From contig NZ_BJTC01000014.1 of NCBI RefSeq assembly GCF_006829085.1, forward strand, positions 1-64,000: a stretch of 64,000 bases of DNA. Reading direction: 5' to 3'. The DNA comes from Chryseobacterium sp. ON_d1. GTDB lineage: Bacteria; Bacteroidota; Bacteroidia; Flavobacteriales; Weeksellaceae. Below are positions 35,507-44,122 of this stretch, in pieces. Within the stretch, counting starts at the first letter, position 1. Every line of letters starts with the position of its first letter. A program made the translations under genes and the position numbers. A model generated the notes under the pieces. The model was not told where the DNA came from, ran no database searches, and worked only from the letters and a program-made list of their open reading frames with translations.

Positions 35507-37314
35507 ACTGCTGCTACTGAATTTTTATTGGCAATCTGATACAGCGGATTTGGCAGTGCTCCGTCTTTTCTCGGAATGGCAAATGCCTTGTTTTCACTGT
35601 AACCGTTATTTTTCAGACGCAGACTGTTGATATAGAATCTTTTGAATGCCGGCACGTACAGGTCATACTTTTCGTATCTTTCCTGAAGGTGAGTATTCTC
35701 AGCTTTATAATTTTCTACACAGTTGTGAACGAGTTCCCAGAATGTTTCTTCATTAAAGTTGGAATACGTATGCAATGCATTCGACAGATATCTGAAGAAA
35801 GCATCAAAAACGCCCAGCAAAATAAACAACGGGATATTTTCTTTGTTGGAAGACTGGATCAAACCGTCTGCAAGGTGTGCAGGAAGTTTTTCTCTGGCCT
35901 CTGTAGTAAGTACAATATCATCCACAAAGTCTTTGATGACGATTCTCTTCGGAACTCCGTTCTTCAGAACCACCATAATGTTTTCTCCGTGTGGCGTTAC
36001 ACATAATGAATGGGTGTAATAAATGTGTAATAATGGGGTAAGATAAGCATCAAGATAGCTTTCAATCCATTCTTTAATGCTCACTCCTGCTTTTTCAGCA
36101 AATGCCTCAACCAATGGAACTCCATTTTCATCTACATAAAGTAAAGAGGCCATGGTTACCATTTTTTCGTCTTCTTTCAGATAATTTTCAGCACTTTCTC
36201 TCCATAATGCGCCAAGGAATTCATTATATTGATAAGGTACGCTGGCAATCGCTCCATACTGTGGATGCAGATACGTGATGGCAGCTTCTTCTCCCAGGAA
36301 AATAGTTTCTTTATTCTCCAGATAAGCATCATCTTTAATTAAGCCTTTTACCCAGTCTGTAATGGCTGGCGCAATTTTCATCTGTTTAGGCGATAATCCT
36401 CTGATATTCCCTGTGCTCAGAATAGAAACAGCGGTTTTCAGGTATCTTTTTTCAGGATGATCTACATTGAATAAAGTACGGATACTCTGCTGCGGACTGT
36501 ACGTATCACTACCCTCTCCTAACTGGATTAAAAGTCCGGAAGCAATATCTCCCGCAAAATGAATCTGAAGCTTATGCTCCCACTGCCATGGATGTACAGG
36601 AATAAAATGATAATCTTCAACAACTTTTCTTTTGCTCAACAGCTGCTGCTGAAAATCATTGTATAAATCCTCTCCTATTTCAGAACGATAAAACTCATCT
36701 CTGTCAATATGTTCCAGAGCCTGGAATGAAGATCTGCTTTTATGAGAAGCCAGCCAGATCACTTTTAAATTTTCATCGGCTTCAGGGGCAAATGTTTTAA
36801 GATCTCTTGGAGAAAAACCCAACCGGCTTTTGTTCACAATTACCCATGGATGTCCCGTCATATTATGCTCTACAGTTTGATAATCCACATCAGCAAGCTC
36901 TTTTGAAGACATCACTCCTCTTGATAAGGTTAAAGCATCACAATACAGTGTATGGAGTAACTCTTCCGTGTATCTTGCAATCGTATAAGGATCTAAGTCA
37001 AAAACAGACTGCATTTCCAGGAAGAAAGCCGCTACATCTACTGAAGACAGATCTTCACCATTTTCTGTTTTTGTAATGCTGTCTTTATCAATATGCCAGT
37101 AATCCATCATTCTTTCCTGTCCGCGGAAGCTGTAGACAATATTTTCAACTCCGGTTTCAAGGGTAAAAACAGTATATCCGTTTTTATTTTCAAAGGTTAC
37201 CACAGGTTTTAGAAGCTCTTCATGCATCAGCTCTGCGATGGTTTTGGCCATTAGGTTTCTGTTGGCCTGATTCCAGTTTTCCTGGCTTACTGTATTTTTT
37301 AAGTTGGTGTTCAT
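35503..37314 (-). CDS. NIS siderophore synthetase (IucA/IucC family)
   Basis: Condenses a citrate or succinate carboxylate with an amine or hydroxylamine using ATP. I choose ATG 37314 (603 residues, beginning MNTNLKNTVSQ). The ATG 12 codons upstream lies inside the preceding gene and gives a non-family leader. ATP and Mg sites: HPWQWEH, the SIRT-type loop QQSIRTLFN and the KTAVSILSTGNIRG stretch. The ferric-reductase-like FhuF segment THSLCVTPHGENIMVV is in the C-terminal half. A second, fused synthetase upstream provides the other condensation, as in citrate siderophores such as aerobactin, where IucA and IucC act in turn. Confidence 0.93.
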   Translation of the reverse strand: MNTNLKNTVSQENWNQANRNLMAKTIAELMHEELLKPVVTFENKNGYTVFTLETGVENIVYSFRGQERMMDYWHIDKDSITKTENGEDLSSVDVAAFFLEMQSVFDLDPYTIARYTEELLHTLYCDALTLSRGVMSSKELADVDYQTVEHNMTGHPWVIVNKSRLGFSPRDLKTFAPEADENLKVIWLASHKSRSSFQALEHIDRDEFYRSEIGEDLYNDFQQQLLSKRKVVEDYHFIPVHPWQWEHKLQIHFAGDIASGLLIQLGEGSDTYSPQQSIRTLFNVDHPEKRYLKTAVSILSTGNIRGLSPKQMKIAPAITDWVKGLIKDDAYLENKETIFLGEEAAITYLHPQYGAIASVPYQYNEFLGALWRESAENYLKEDEKMVTMASLLYVDENGVPLVEAFAEKAGVSIKEWIESYLDAYLTPLLHIYYTHSLCVTPHGENIMVVLKNGVPKRIVIKDFVDDIVLTTEAREKLPAHLADGLIQSSNKENIPLFILLGVFDAFFRYLSNALHTYSNFNEETFWELVHNCVENYKAENTHLQERYEKYDLYVPAFKRFYINSLRLKNNGYSENKAFAIPRKDGALPNPLYQIANKNSVAAV

Positions 37315-37321
37315 TTTTTGA

Positions 37322-38638
37322 TTAAATTTTGGCAGTTGGTAAATCAGCATATTTTTCTACATCGAAATCCTGGAAAGCAATTTTCTTTTCAATTTTATAA
37401 TGCTCTCTTCCCAGAATATCATTGATGATGTAGGAATTGCGGTAAGCAGCCATTCCAAGATCTGTAGAAATATAGCTGTGGGTATGAACTTCAGCGTGGA
37501 GAACATAGATTTCTCCTCCGTTGTAGTCTATTGAATAATTTCTGTTGACATCAAACAATCCGCTGGAATCTCTTTTGATTCTATCCTGAATATTTTGTAA
37601 AAATGCAGGTTCATGATAGCGGTATCCGGTTCCAAGAATCAGATAATCCGCTTCCTGTTCATAAGGTACTTCCTGTTCCAGTTGGGTAAACTCAAGATTG
37701 ATGAAATCCGGATTGCTGTTGTCTACTCTGTTCAACTGGCTGTTAGGAATAATTTTAAGATTAGGATCCGCATTGTCGATATTCAGATCATAAATAAAAT
37801 CGTAGATATCATTGATCAGATCGTAATTGATTCCTTTAAACTGAGCTTGCTGCTTGCTTAAAATGGTTTTCCTTGCAGACTCACTTCTGTTGTAGAAATA
37901 CTCTACATAATCAGGTGAAGTAAGCTCCAGCGTCAACTTAGAATATTCCATGGGGAAAAATCTGTCCGGACGGGAATACCATCCCAGTTGTGTCTCTTCA
38001 TTTCTGTTTTGAAGAAGGTCATAAAAAACTTCTGCAGAACTCTGGCCAGAACCGATAATTGCTATTTTTTTACCACGAGACAAAAGCTCTTCTTTTCTGT
38101 ACAGATAAGAACTGGTGTGAATAACTCGGGAATCATCTTTCGGAATGAAAGAAGGAATATGAGGCTGTGTTCCTGTTCCTAAAATCAATCTTTCCGTTTT
38201 GAAAATCGTAGTTTCTTTGGTTTTGGTGTGAATCGTAGTTACATGATATAAACCCTCTTCATAAGTAATATCCACCACCTGAGTAGAGAAACGGCATTGT
38301 GGAAGCTGTTCAATTACCCATTGGCAGTAACGGTTGTATTCTTTTCTCGGAATGAAAAAATCTTCTCTGATAAAAAACTTATACAGTCTTCCGGTTTCCT
38401 TCAGATAATTCAAAAGGCTTAAAGGATTCGTAGGATCCGCCATGGAAACACAGTCACATAAAAATGGAGTCTGCAGGGTTACATGGTCAATCATCAGTCC
38501 CGGATGCCAGTCGAAACCATCTCTCTGGTCCAGAAAAAGGGTTTTCAGTTCCGGAATCGGATTGGATAATGCGGCAAGTCCCAGATTAAAAGGGCCAATA
38601 CCTATACCTATTACATTGTATACGGCTTCGTTAGTCAT
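37322..38638 (-). CDS. FAD-dependent amine or lysine N-monooxygenase
   Basis: 438 residues of the IucD/PvdA group: FAD motif GIGIGPFNLGLAAL (about residues 11-24), NADPH motif IIGSGQSSAEVFYDLL, and the C-terminal FAD-contact DYLILGTGYRYHEPAFL. It hydroxylates the terminal amine of a diamine (cadaverine or hydroxycadaverine) or of lysine to give the hydroxylamine that becomes a hydroxamate. Because a decarboxylase is first in the operon, the diamine is the more likely substrate, as with DesB/BibB. It overlaps the fusion gene by 8 bases and ends 7 bases before the next synthetase. Confidence 0.94.
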   Translation of the reverse strand: MTNEAVYNVIGIGIGPFNLGLAALSNPIPELKTLFLDQRDGFDWHPGLMIDHVTLQTPFLCDCVSMADPTNPLSLLNYLKETGRLYKFFIREDFFIPRKEYNRYCQWVIEQLPQCRFSTQVVDITYEEGLYHVTTIHTKTKETTIFKTERLILGTGTQPHIPSFIPKDDSRVIHTSSYLYRKEELLSRGKKIAIIGSGQSSAEVFYDLLQNRNEETQLGWYSRPDRFFPMEYSKLTLELTSPDYVEYFYNRSESARKTILSKQQAQFKGINYDLINDIYDFIYDLNIDNADPNLKIIPNSQLNRVDNSNPDFINLEFTQLEQEVPYEQEADYLILGTGYRYHEPAFLQNIQDRIKRDSSGLFDVNRNYSIDYNGGEIYVLHAEVHTHSYISTDLGMAAYRNSYIINDILGREHYKIEKKIAFQDFDVEKYADLPTAKI

Positions 38639-41039
38639 TTTTTGTGATGTTTGTGGTGATTTGTACCTCTTTATTCTGCGGGAATTTTTCCCAGTACCAT
38701 TCTCTGTAACAGAAGTTCAGATTGGCTTTTTTATGAGGCATTTCTATTACTTTATCTACTTTGAAGCCTACATGGGCTTTATTCATCATAGAAGCAAGCG
38801 AGTCTACAGATCCTTCGCCTACCATTTTTCCTACCTGTGGCTGTGCAAAAACATAGTCAACCATAGATTGAGTGGATGGAGATACAAATTTCTTTTTAGG
38901 ATCAACAGGTGCAATGAACTGGTGTGTTCCGTAATCCGTAGGCAGCACTTCATAATAATCGCCTACAATATCTCTGCAAGCCCAATACACCTCAATATTA
39001 CAGGAAGGTTCGTCATTCCCTGCGATGATATAACTGTGTGCTTCATCACTTGGAAGCATTAGTCTGTAGTACGTTTCCAGCTCATCAATGGGCCAGTTCA
39101 TCTGCCAGATTTTTACGGCATGTTCACGGTTAAACCATTCATGAAGCATTTCAAGGTCGTTTTCAAGATCTATAGGACGCATACTCATGGTTACATCCTC
39201 TTTCTGGAAATACCTTTTAAAGAAAACTTCTGTTCCCTGCGGATTGATCAGCTGATCGGAGAAGAAATGTTTATGAAGAAGGTTCGGAACTTTAGCATAA
39301 GAAATTGAAGAAGCATTTACACCGCCGTCTACATCAGCAACCGCCGACTGGAGGTTTGATTTTACCGCCCAATATCTTTGATTCAAAGCATAATCCGTTA
39401 ATGAGGAAGGTTCAGTTTCATGAAGGTTTTCAAACTCTCTGTACAGAATATGGATTAATCTTCTTTCTTTAACCAGACCAGTTTTACCTATTGAAGCAAT
39501 CAGTGCACTCAGGTTGCTTACCAAAAGATGGTGAGAAACAATATCCAGCAGACGCTCATCCCTGATGAAAAGGTCTTCCACTTCAGGATAATCTTTGATC
39601 AGAGATTCATATTTACCTTTGAAGCTTTTTTTGATTAAATAACCTTGTCCGTCTCTTACATAAATAGACTCAGGAAGAAGTTGATTATCCAATTGTACAA
39701 GCAGATTCTGCTGATGAACTTCAGGAGCCATGCCTAATTGACTGTACAACCTGTTCAAAGGAGAAAGCAAAAGATCTACATATTTTTCAAACCAGATGAT
39801 AGCTGCTTTTTCTGTATCTACTCCTAATTGATTGGAAACATTTTTAAAGAAGTGCGTCGTAAAATTGAAACCATCTGTAGACTCATCCTGGCAAAGTCTT
39901 GCTAATAAAATGACTTTATCTTCATTTGAAAAAGGATTTTCGCGGAGCAGTATATTCAGACTGTCCATATTCTTCCCTTCATAATGAACGCTTAGCGTGG
40001 AAGGTTCCAATAATAATTTAAAATTCGGGAAGTTTTGTTCAAATGAAGCTTTTTGATGCTGCCACCAGATTGCGGAAGCATATCCTCTGTTGAGATCTTT
40101 TAAGCTGTTTGTTCTTACAGAGCCTGTCATTAAAACATGCAGAGAAAATTTCAACATCCAGCTGAAATCCGGATTGTATACCGTTCTTATGGAAGATGTT
40201 GCATAAAAATCCTCTCCCAAAGGTCCGATGTGAATAATCTTCCCGGAACCAAGCATTTCAGGATATTCTTCGGTTGATAAAAGATATTGTGCCTCCCACG
40301 GATGGCATGGAACTATATAAAAATCATTGATGTTTTCAAAATCGTAGCTTTCCGGTAAAGAAGTCCATTTTTCGAAGATTTCTTTTGCAGAAATTCCCGG
40401 AAGGGATTTTTCTGTGATGCAGTCTTTGTGAATCAGGAAATAATCCAGCTGAAATCCTTTTCCGAATTCTGGGCCGTATAAGAGCTGTTCTTCCTCAGAG
40501 AATCCCATTCTTGATTTGGTGAAAGGATGCAAATTGTGTCCGGCAGGAAGCATTTGCTCAGATTCAAGGAAAGAATAGGTCAACAGCTGATCATCCTGAA
40601 GACACGCTTCTGTAGTCAGTTCCAGATTTCTTAAGCTGCTTTGAATTCTTTCCACAAAGTTTCTGAAACCCTTTTCGTTTGTAGTCCCAGAAAGTTCCTT
40701 GTAAACCAGTTCAGTAAGCTTTTGATCATTCACTTCAAAAACTTCCTGATTTTGGTGATCTACCGCCCACAAAACAGGTCCGTATTCATGAAAAAGAGTT
40801 TCGGAACGATAAGAAACCGGAGCAAATAAAAACAGTCCGCTTTTCTTCATTTCAAACCTCATAAACAATGAATAATCACTGTTTTGAAGAGCTTTTGCTG
40901 TCAGAACATCATATTTTGGAACACCCTGATAGAATTTTCCGTTTCCCAGTTCTCTCAACATTCCGTTCAACAGAATTCTGAAAGTAATTTCTCTGGCTTT
41001 TTCTCCCGTTCTATTTTTCTGAATTAAAGTCTTTTCCAT
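38631..41039 (-). CDS. NIS synthetase fused to a GNAT acyltransferase
   Basis: 802 residues. Residues 1 to about 605 form an IucA/IucC synthetase (VPCHPWEAQYLL, SSIRTVYNP, KFSLHVLMTGSVR). A C-terminal GNAT-like domain of the IucB/RhbD type (about 615-790) begins MSMRPIDLENDLEMLHEW and carries WACRDIVGDYYEVLPTDYG near its middle. It should acylate the hydroxylated diamine and join it to citrate or succinate in one protein. Bisucaberin and related systems have fused acyltransferase-synthetases too, although domain order varies. The start overlaps the decarboxylase gene by 29 bases. The acyl donor may be the acyl-ACP made further down the operon. Confidence 0.92.
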   Translation of the reverse strand: MEKTLIQKNRTGEKAREITFRILLNGMLRELGNGKFYQGVPKYDVLTAKALQNSDYSLFMRFEMKKSGLFLFAPVSYRSETLFHEYGPVLWAVDHQNQEVFEVNDQKLTELVYKELSGTTNEKGFRNFVERIQSSLRNLELTTEACLQDDQLLTYSFLESEQMLPAGHNLHPFTKSRMGFSEEEQLLYGPEFGKGFQLDYFLIHKDCITEKSLPGISAKEIFEKWTSLPESYDFENINDFYIVPCHPWEAQYLLSTEEYPEMLGSGKIIHIGPLGEDFYATSSIRTVYNPDFSWMLKFSLHVLMTGSVRTNSLKDLNRGYASAIWWQHQKASFEQNFPNFKLLLEPSTLSVHYEGKNMDSLNILLRENPFSNEDKVILLARLCQDESTDGFNFTTHFFKNVSNQLGVDTEKAAIIWFEKYVDLLLSPLNRLYSQLGMAPEVHQQNLLVQLDNQLLPESIYVRDGQGYLIKKSFKGKYESLIKDYPEVEDLFIRDERLLDIVSHHLLVSNLSALIASIGKTGLVKERRLIHILYREFENLHETEPSSLTDYALNQRYWAVKSNLQSAVADVDGGVNASSISYAKVPNLLHKHFFSDQLINPQGTEVFFKRYFQKEDVTMSMRPIDLENDLEMLHEWFNREHAVKIWQMNWPIDELETYYRLMLPSDEAHSYIIAGNDEPSCNIEVYWACRDIVGDYYEVLPTDYGTHQFIAPVDPKKKFVSPSTQSMVDYVFAQPQVGKMVGEGSVDSLASMMNKAHVGFKVDKVIEMPHKKANLNFCYREWYWEKFPQNKEVQITTNITKND

Positions 41040-42537
41040 GATTTTTGATTGTGGTGAGAATTTGATGAATGTCTTCAGTAGTGGTAATCGGGTTCAGGAA
41101 CGTAAATTTCAGATAGAAATTTCCATCCACTTTTGTGCTCGCTACAAGGATTTCTCCACTGTAGAACAGTTTCATCTTGATGTACTGATTCAGGGCATTC
41201 AGATCACTGGTTTCCGGATTGAGATACCGGAAAACAAGAACACTTAAGTCGGAATCTGAAAGGAGTTCAAAATCAGTATCTTCAGAGATCATCGCTGCAG
41301 CATCTTTGGTAAGATCTATCACCGTGTCTGTATATGCCGCCAGCTGTTCTTTACCCATCATTCTTAAGGTAAACCAAAGCTTTAAAGCATCAAACCTTCG
41401 GGTACTTTGAGTAATGGATTTATTGATCTGTGCCGGTATTTCTTCTTCGTCCATTTCCTTCGGATTCAGATAATCGGCGTGATGTTTAAGAATCAACAGT
41501 TCTTTTTTGTTTTTAACAATGAAAGCACTGCTGCTGATGGGCTGGAAGAATGATTTGTGATAATCAATCGTTACAGAGTCTGCTCTTTCAATACCGTTGA
41601 TCAAATCACGGTATTTTTCGCTCAATAATAATGCACATCCATACGCTGCATCTACGTGCATCCAGATGTTATAGTGTTCTGCTATATTCGCGATATCTTC
41701 TAGTGGATCAATATTTCCAAAGTCTGTGGTTCCTGCGGTAGCTACAATGCCAATAGGAATATTTCCTAGCTGTTCTTCCCTTTTAATATATTTCTTTAAA
41801 AGAGTGATATCCATACGAAAACGCTCATCCGTAGGCACTTTAACAATGCTTTTCTCGCCCAGTCCCATAATGGATGCATTTTTCAGATTGCTGAAGTGGG
41901 ATTTATCTGAAACAAATATTCTGAAACGGCTTGCTTCTGCCGGCAGACCATCCATTTTAATGTTGTGATGATATCTTTTCTGAGAAAAACAGTCACGCAT
42001 CATGACCAATCCCATTAAATTGCTCTGTGAGCCCCCTGCGGTGAAAACACCGTCGCTTTCATTCGTATTATATCCAATTTGACCGGCAGTCCAGTCGATC
42101 AGTTTTCTTTCCATGAAGGTTCCTCCCGCACTCTGATCATAAGTATCCTGTGAAGAATTGATAGCACTTACAAGAATTTCCCCTGCCAATGCCGGAATTA
42201 CTACAGGACAGTTAAGATGAGCTACATATTGTGGAAGGTGAAAAGCGGTGGCATGTTTCACATAAATATCATCTACTTCTGCCAGCAGCTCATTATAATT
42301 GGAAAGTTTTTGATTAAGATCAATCTTTTGTACCAGTCCTTTCATTGTTTTGGCTTCTATACCACTGAAAGGTTTGTTATTCCTATGAAGAAATTCCTGT
42401 ACAAGGTCTAAAGTTCTGTTGACAGCATTACGATAATGATCATAATTGTCAGGATGAAAAATATTCCCAAAATTCTCCGAAATATGTGGTGAATTTGAAC
42501 CTGATAGCTCTTCCAGGGATATTATTTTATTGTTCAT
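41011..42537 (-). CDS. PLP-dependent group II decarboxylase, likely lysine or diaminobutyrate
   Basis: 508 residues. Group II decarboxylase with HVDAAYG (Asp296 region) and the Schiff-base Lys328 in IDYHKSFFQP. The substrate pocket begins NCPVVIPALAGEILVSAINSS. Such enzymes open NIS siderophore operons (DesA, RhbB, BibA) and make cadaverine from lysine or diaminopropane from diaminobutyrate. No diaminobutyrate aminotransferase is nearby, which favours lysine or hydroxylysine. It is the first gene of the nine-gene operon. A TTTG-N18-TATCTTTG promoter (42716-42745, minus strand) lies about 180 bases upstream. Confidence 0.92.
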   Translation of the reverse strand: MNNKIISLEELSGSNSPHISENFGNIFHPDNYDHYRNAVNRTLDLVQEFLHRNNKPFSGIEAKTMKGLVQKIDLNQKLSNYNELLAEVDDIYVKHATAFHLPQYVAHLNCPVVIPALAGEILVSAINSSQDTYDQSAGGTFMERKLIDWTAGQIGYNTNESDGVFTAGGSQSNLMGLVMMRDCFSQKRYHHNIKMDGLPAEASRFRIFVSDKSHFSNLKNASIMGLGEKSIVKVPTDERFRMDITLLKKYIKREEQLGNIPIGIVATAGTTDFGNIDPLEDIANIAEHYNIWMHVDAAYGCALLLSEKYRDLINGIERADSVTIDYHKSFFQPISSSAFIVKNKKELLILKHHADYLNPKEMDEEEIPAQINKSITQSTRRFDALKLWFTLRMMGKEQLAAYTDTVIDLTKDAAAMISEDTDFELLSDSDLSVLVFRYLNPETSDLNALNQYIKMKLFYSGEILVASTKVDGNFYLKFTFLNPITTTEDIHQILTTIKNHGKDFNSEK

Positions 42538-42652
42538 AAATGTTTTGTAATGTGATTTTTTTAATCTGTGAGTTGTTGTGGTTTTTTCAATATATTATCG
42601 TATATATCTGTAAGTCAGTTTTTTAAATTTTGCATTTTTTATTATATTTTTA

Positions 42653-42683
42653 TTTGGTGATTACGTAATTATTACTAAATTTG
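42653..42683 (+). promoter_or_regulatory. Promoter of the 2-oxoglutarate oxygenase gene
   Basis: TTTG (42653-42656), 19 bases, TAAATTTG (42676-42683) match the Bacteroidota consensus fully. The transcript would start near 42690 with a leader of about 65 bases. Confidence 0.65.
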
Positions 42684-42715
42684 ACTCGACTATTGTTATT
42701 TAGAATAATTAAAAA

Positions 42716-42745
42716 CAAAGATAAAAATTATTATTTAACATCAAA
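42716..42745 (-). promoter_or_regulatory. Promoter of the siderophore operon
   Basis: Read on the minus strand: TTTG (42745-42742), 18 bases, TATCTTTG (42723-42716). The start would be near 42710, leaving a leader of about 170 bases. It faces the oxygenase promoter, so the two transcripts would overlap by about 20 bases at their 5' ends. Confidence 0.5.
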
Positions 42746-42754
42746 TTTTTTTTA

Positions 42755-43852
42755 ATGAATTCTACACAAATTTTAGATAAAGACTGTTCTGCAGCAATAA
42801 AACTGCTTCCTACAGTCATAGAAATCACCTCTCAGGAGAGAAGAATGATCAAAGATGCAGCCGTGCATCTTCAGAAAAAATATGATACCTATGAAAACCG
42901 CGATTTTATTAAGCATGTTCATCAGCTGGCTTCTTACTTCTTGCCAGAGAGGATTTTAAATACAGCGGCTGATTTTGCGAGTGACTTTTCAAAAAATCAG
43001 TATGGTGCACTGATCTTTACAGGCCTGATGGACATAGATCAGGAGGAAATAGGATCTACTCCACCCAACTGGCAATCGGCAGATTATTCAAAATTTAACT
43101 TATATGGTTTTGCGTGTGCTCTAATTCATGGAGCACTTCCCTCAAAGCCCGTACAATATTATTCACAGCGTAAAGGAGGAGGGCTGATCCATGCTATCAT
43201 TCCGGATGAGAAAATGAAGGAGACACAAACCGGATCAGGATCTTCAACAGATCTGTATGTACATACCGAAGATGCTTTTCTGAAGCATCAGGCTGATTTT
43301 TTAAGCTTTATGTATGTAAGAAATGATGAACAGGTACCTTCAACCCTTTATTCTATACGTTCTCATGAATCGATTGGTGAAAATTACAAACCTCTTTTTG
43401 AGCGTATTTATAAAATTCCCAAGGATGCCAATCTTGAGATGGGAGAAAATGAAGAAGAAACACTGGATTCTGTATTGTATGGGAATGCCAATCTCCCTTT
43501 CATGAGGTTTGATGCGGCAGAACAGCTTTTCAATTCCAGCATCAGGCAGTCAGAAGAAGCACAGCATACCCTGCATGAATTCTGGGAGGAAGCAAGGCAT
43601 TTAATTTATTCAGGATTTACGCCTCAGGCAGGAGACGTTATTTTGGTTAACAATCACTTATGCGCCCACGGAAGATCAGCTTTCCGCGCCGGAGTGAGAA
43701 ACATAAATGGTATTGAACAGTCCTGTGAGAGAAGAATCATGCTTCGTATGATGAGTAAAGTGAGCCTTATTGATATGAGGGCACACACCCTTACGGAAGA
43801 TCCATTCTTTGTGATAGAAGAGCATTTGGGTAAAAACTTTCGACATTTTTAA
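42755..43852 (+). CDS. Fe(II)/2-oxoglutarate oxygenase, clavaminate-synthase-like, possible lysine hydroxylase
   Basis: 365 residues of the TauD/clavaminate-synthase-like family. The iron facial triad is His170-x-Glu172 (YVHTEDAF) and the distal His305 (NNHLCAHGRSAF), with Arg327 or Arg331 (ERRIMLRMM) as the 2-oxoglutarate anchor. The spacing and the HGRSAF motif match the arginine, asparagine and lysine hydroxylases (VioC, AsnO, Bacteroidota lysine 3/4-hydroxylases). Divergent from the decarboxylase gene of the siderophore operon, it would most simply hydroxylate lysine before decarboxylation, giving a hydroxylated cadaverine unit. The function is inferred; the fold assignment is firm. Confidence 0.85.
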   Translation: MNSTQILDKDCSAAIKLLPTVIEITSQERRMIKDAAVHLQKKYDTYENRDFIKHVHQLASYFLPERILNTAADFASDFSKNQYGALIFTGLMDIDQEEIGSTPPNWQSADYSKFNLYGFACALIHGALPSKPVQYYSQRKGGGLIHAIIPDEKMKETQTGSGSSTDLYVHTEDAFLKHQADFLSFMYVRNDEQVPSTLYSIRSHESIGENYKPLFERIYKIPKDANLEMGENEEETLDSVLYGNANLPFMRFDAAEQLFNSSIRQSEEAQHTLHEFWEEARHLIYSGFTPQAGDVILVNNHLCAHGRSAFRAGVRNINGIEQSCERRIMLRMMSKVSLIDMRAHTLTEDPFFVIEEHLGKNFRHF

Positions 43853-43899
43853 TAGAATGCTTGTTAGTTAGCATTTTTGAACATTCAATCAATCAAAAA

Positions 43900-43930
43900 C
43901 CTTTTTGGGCAAGGCTCAAAAAGGTTTTTT
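43900..43930 (+). terminator. Rho-independent terminator of the 2-oxoglutarate oxygenase gene
   Basis: CCTTTTTGGGC (43900-43910) pairs with GCTCAAAAAGG (43914-43924), with one G-T pair, and a run of T follows. Confidence 0.8.
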
Positions 43931-43946
43931 TTTATTTGATTTTAAG

Positions 43947-44100
43947 TTTTGGCTAAAGCCATCGGAATTTATATTTATTTATTAAAACGGGCTAAAGCCC
44001 GTTCCTATTGAATATTTAAAACATTCAATGTTTTATGATCCTATTATTTCAAAAATTTCAGACTGGTTTTATATCAATAGAAGCGGGCTTTAGCCAAAAC
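43947..44100. repeat. 154-base REP/MITE-like palindromic element
   Basis: The ends are a perfect 14-base inverted repeat: TTTTGGCTAAAGCC (43947-43960) and GGCTTTAGCCAAAA (44087-44100). An inner palindrome AACGGGCTAAAGCCCGTT lies at 43986-44003. The GGCTAAAGCC core therefore occurs three times. It has no coding capacity and fills the gap between two convergent genes. Confidence 0.7.
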
Positions 44101-44122
44101 CTAAAAATTACCTTTAGCTATT

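Noticed and set aside
42541-42754. Fur box in front of the siderophore operon
   Set aside because: No sequence close to the 19-base Fur consensus could be found by eye; only AT-rich stretches and promoter elements are present.
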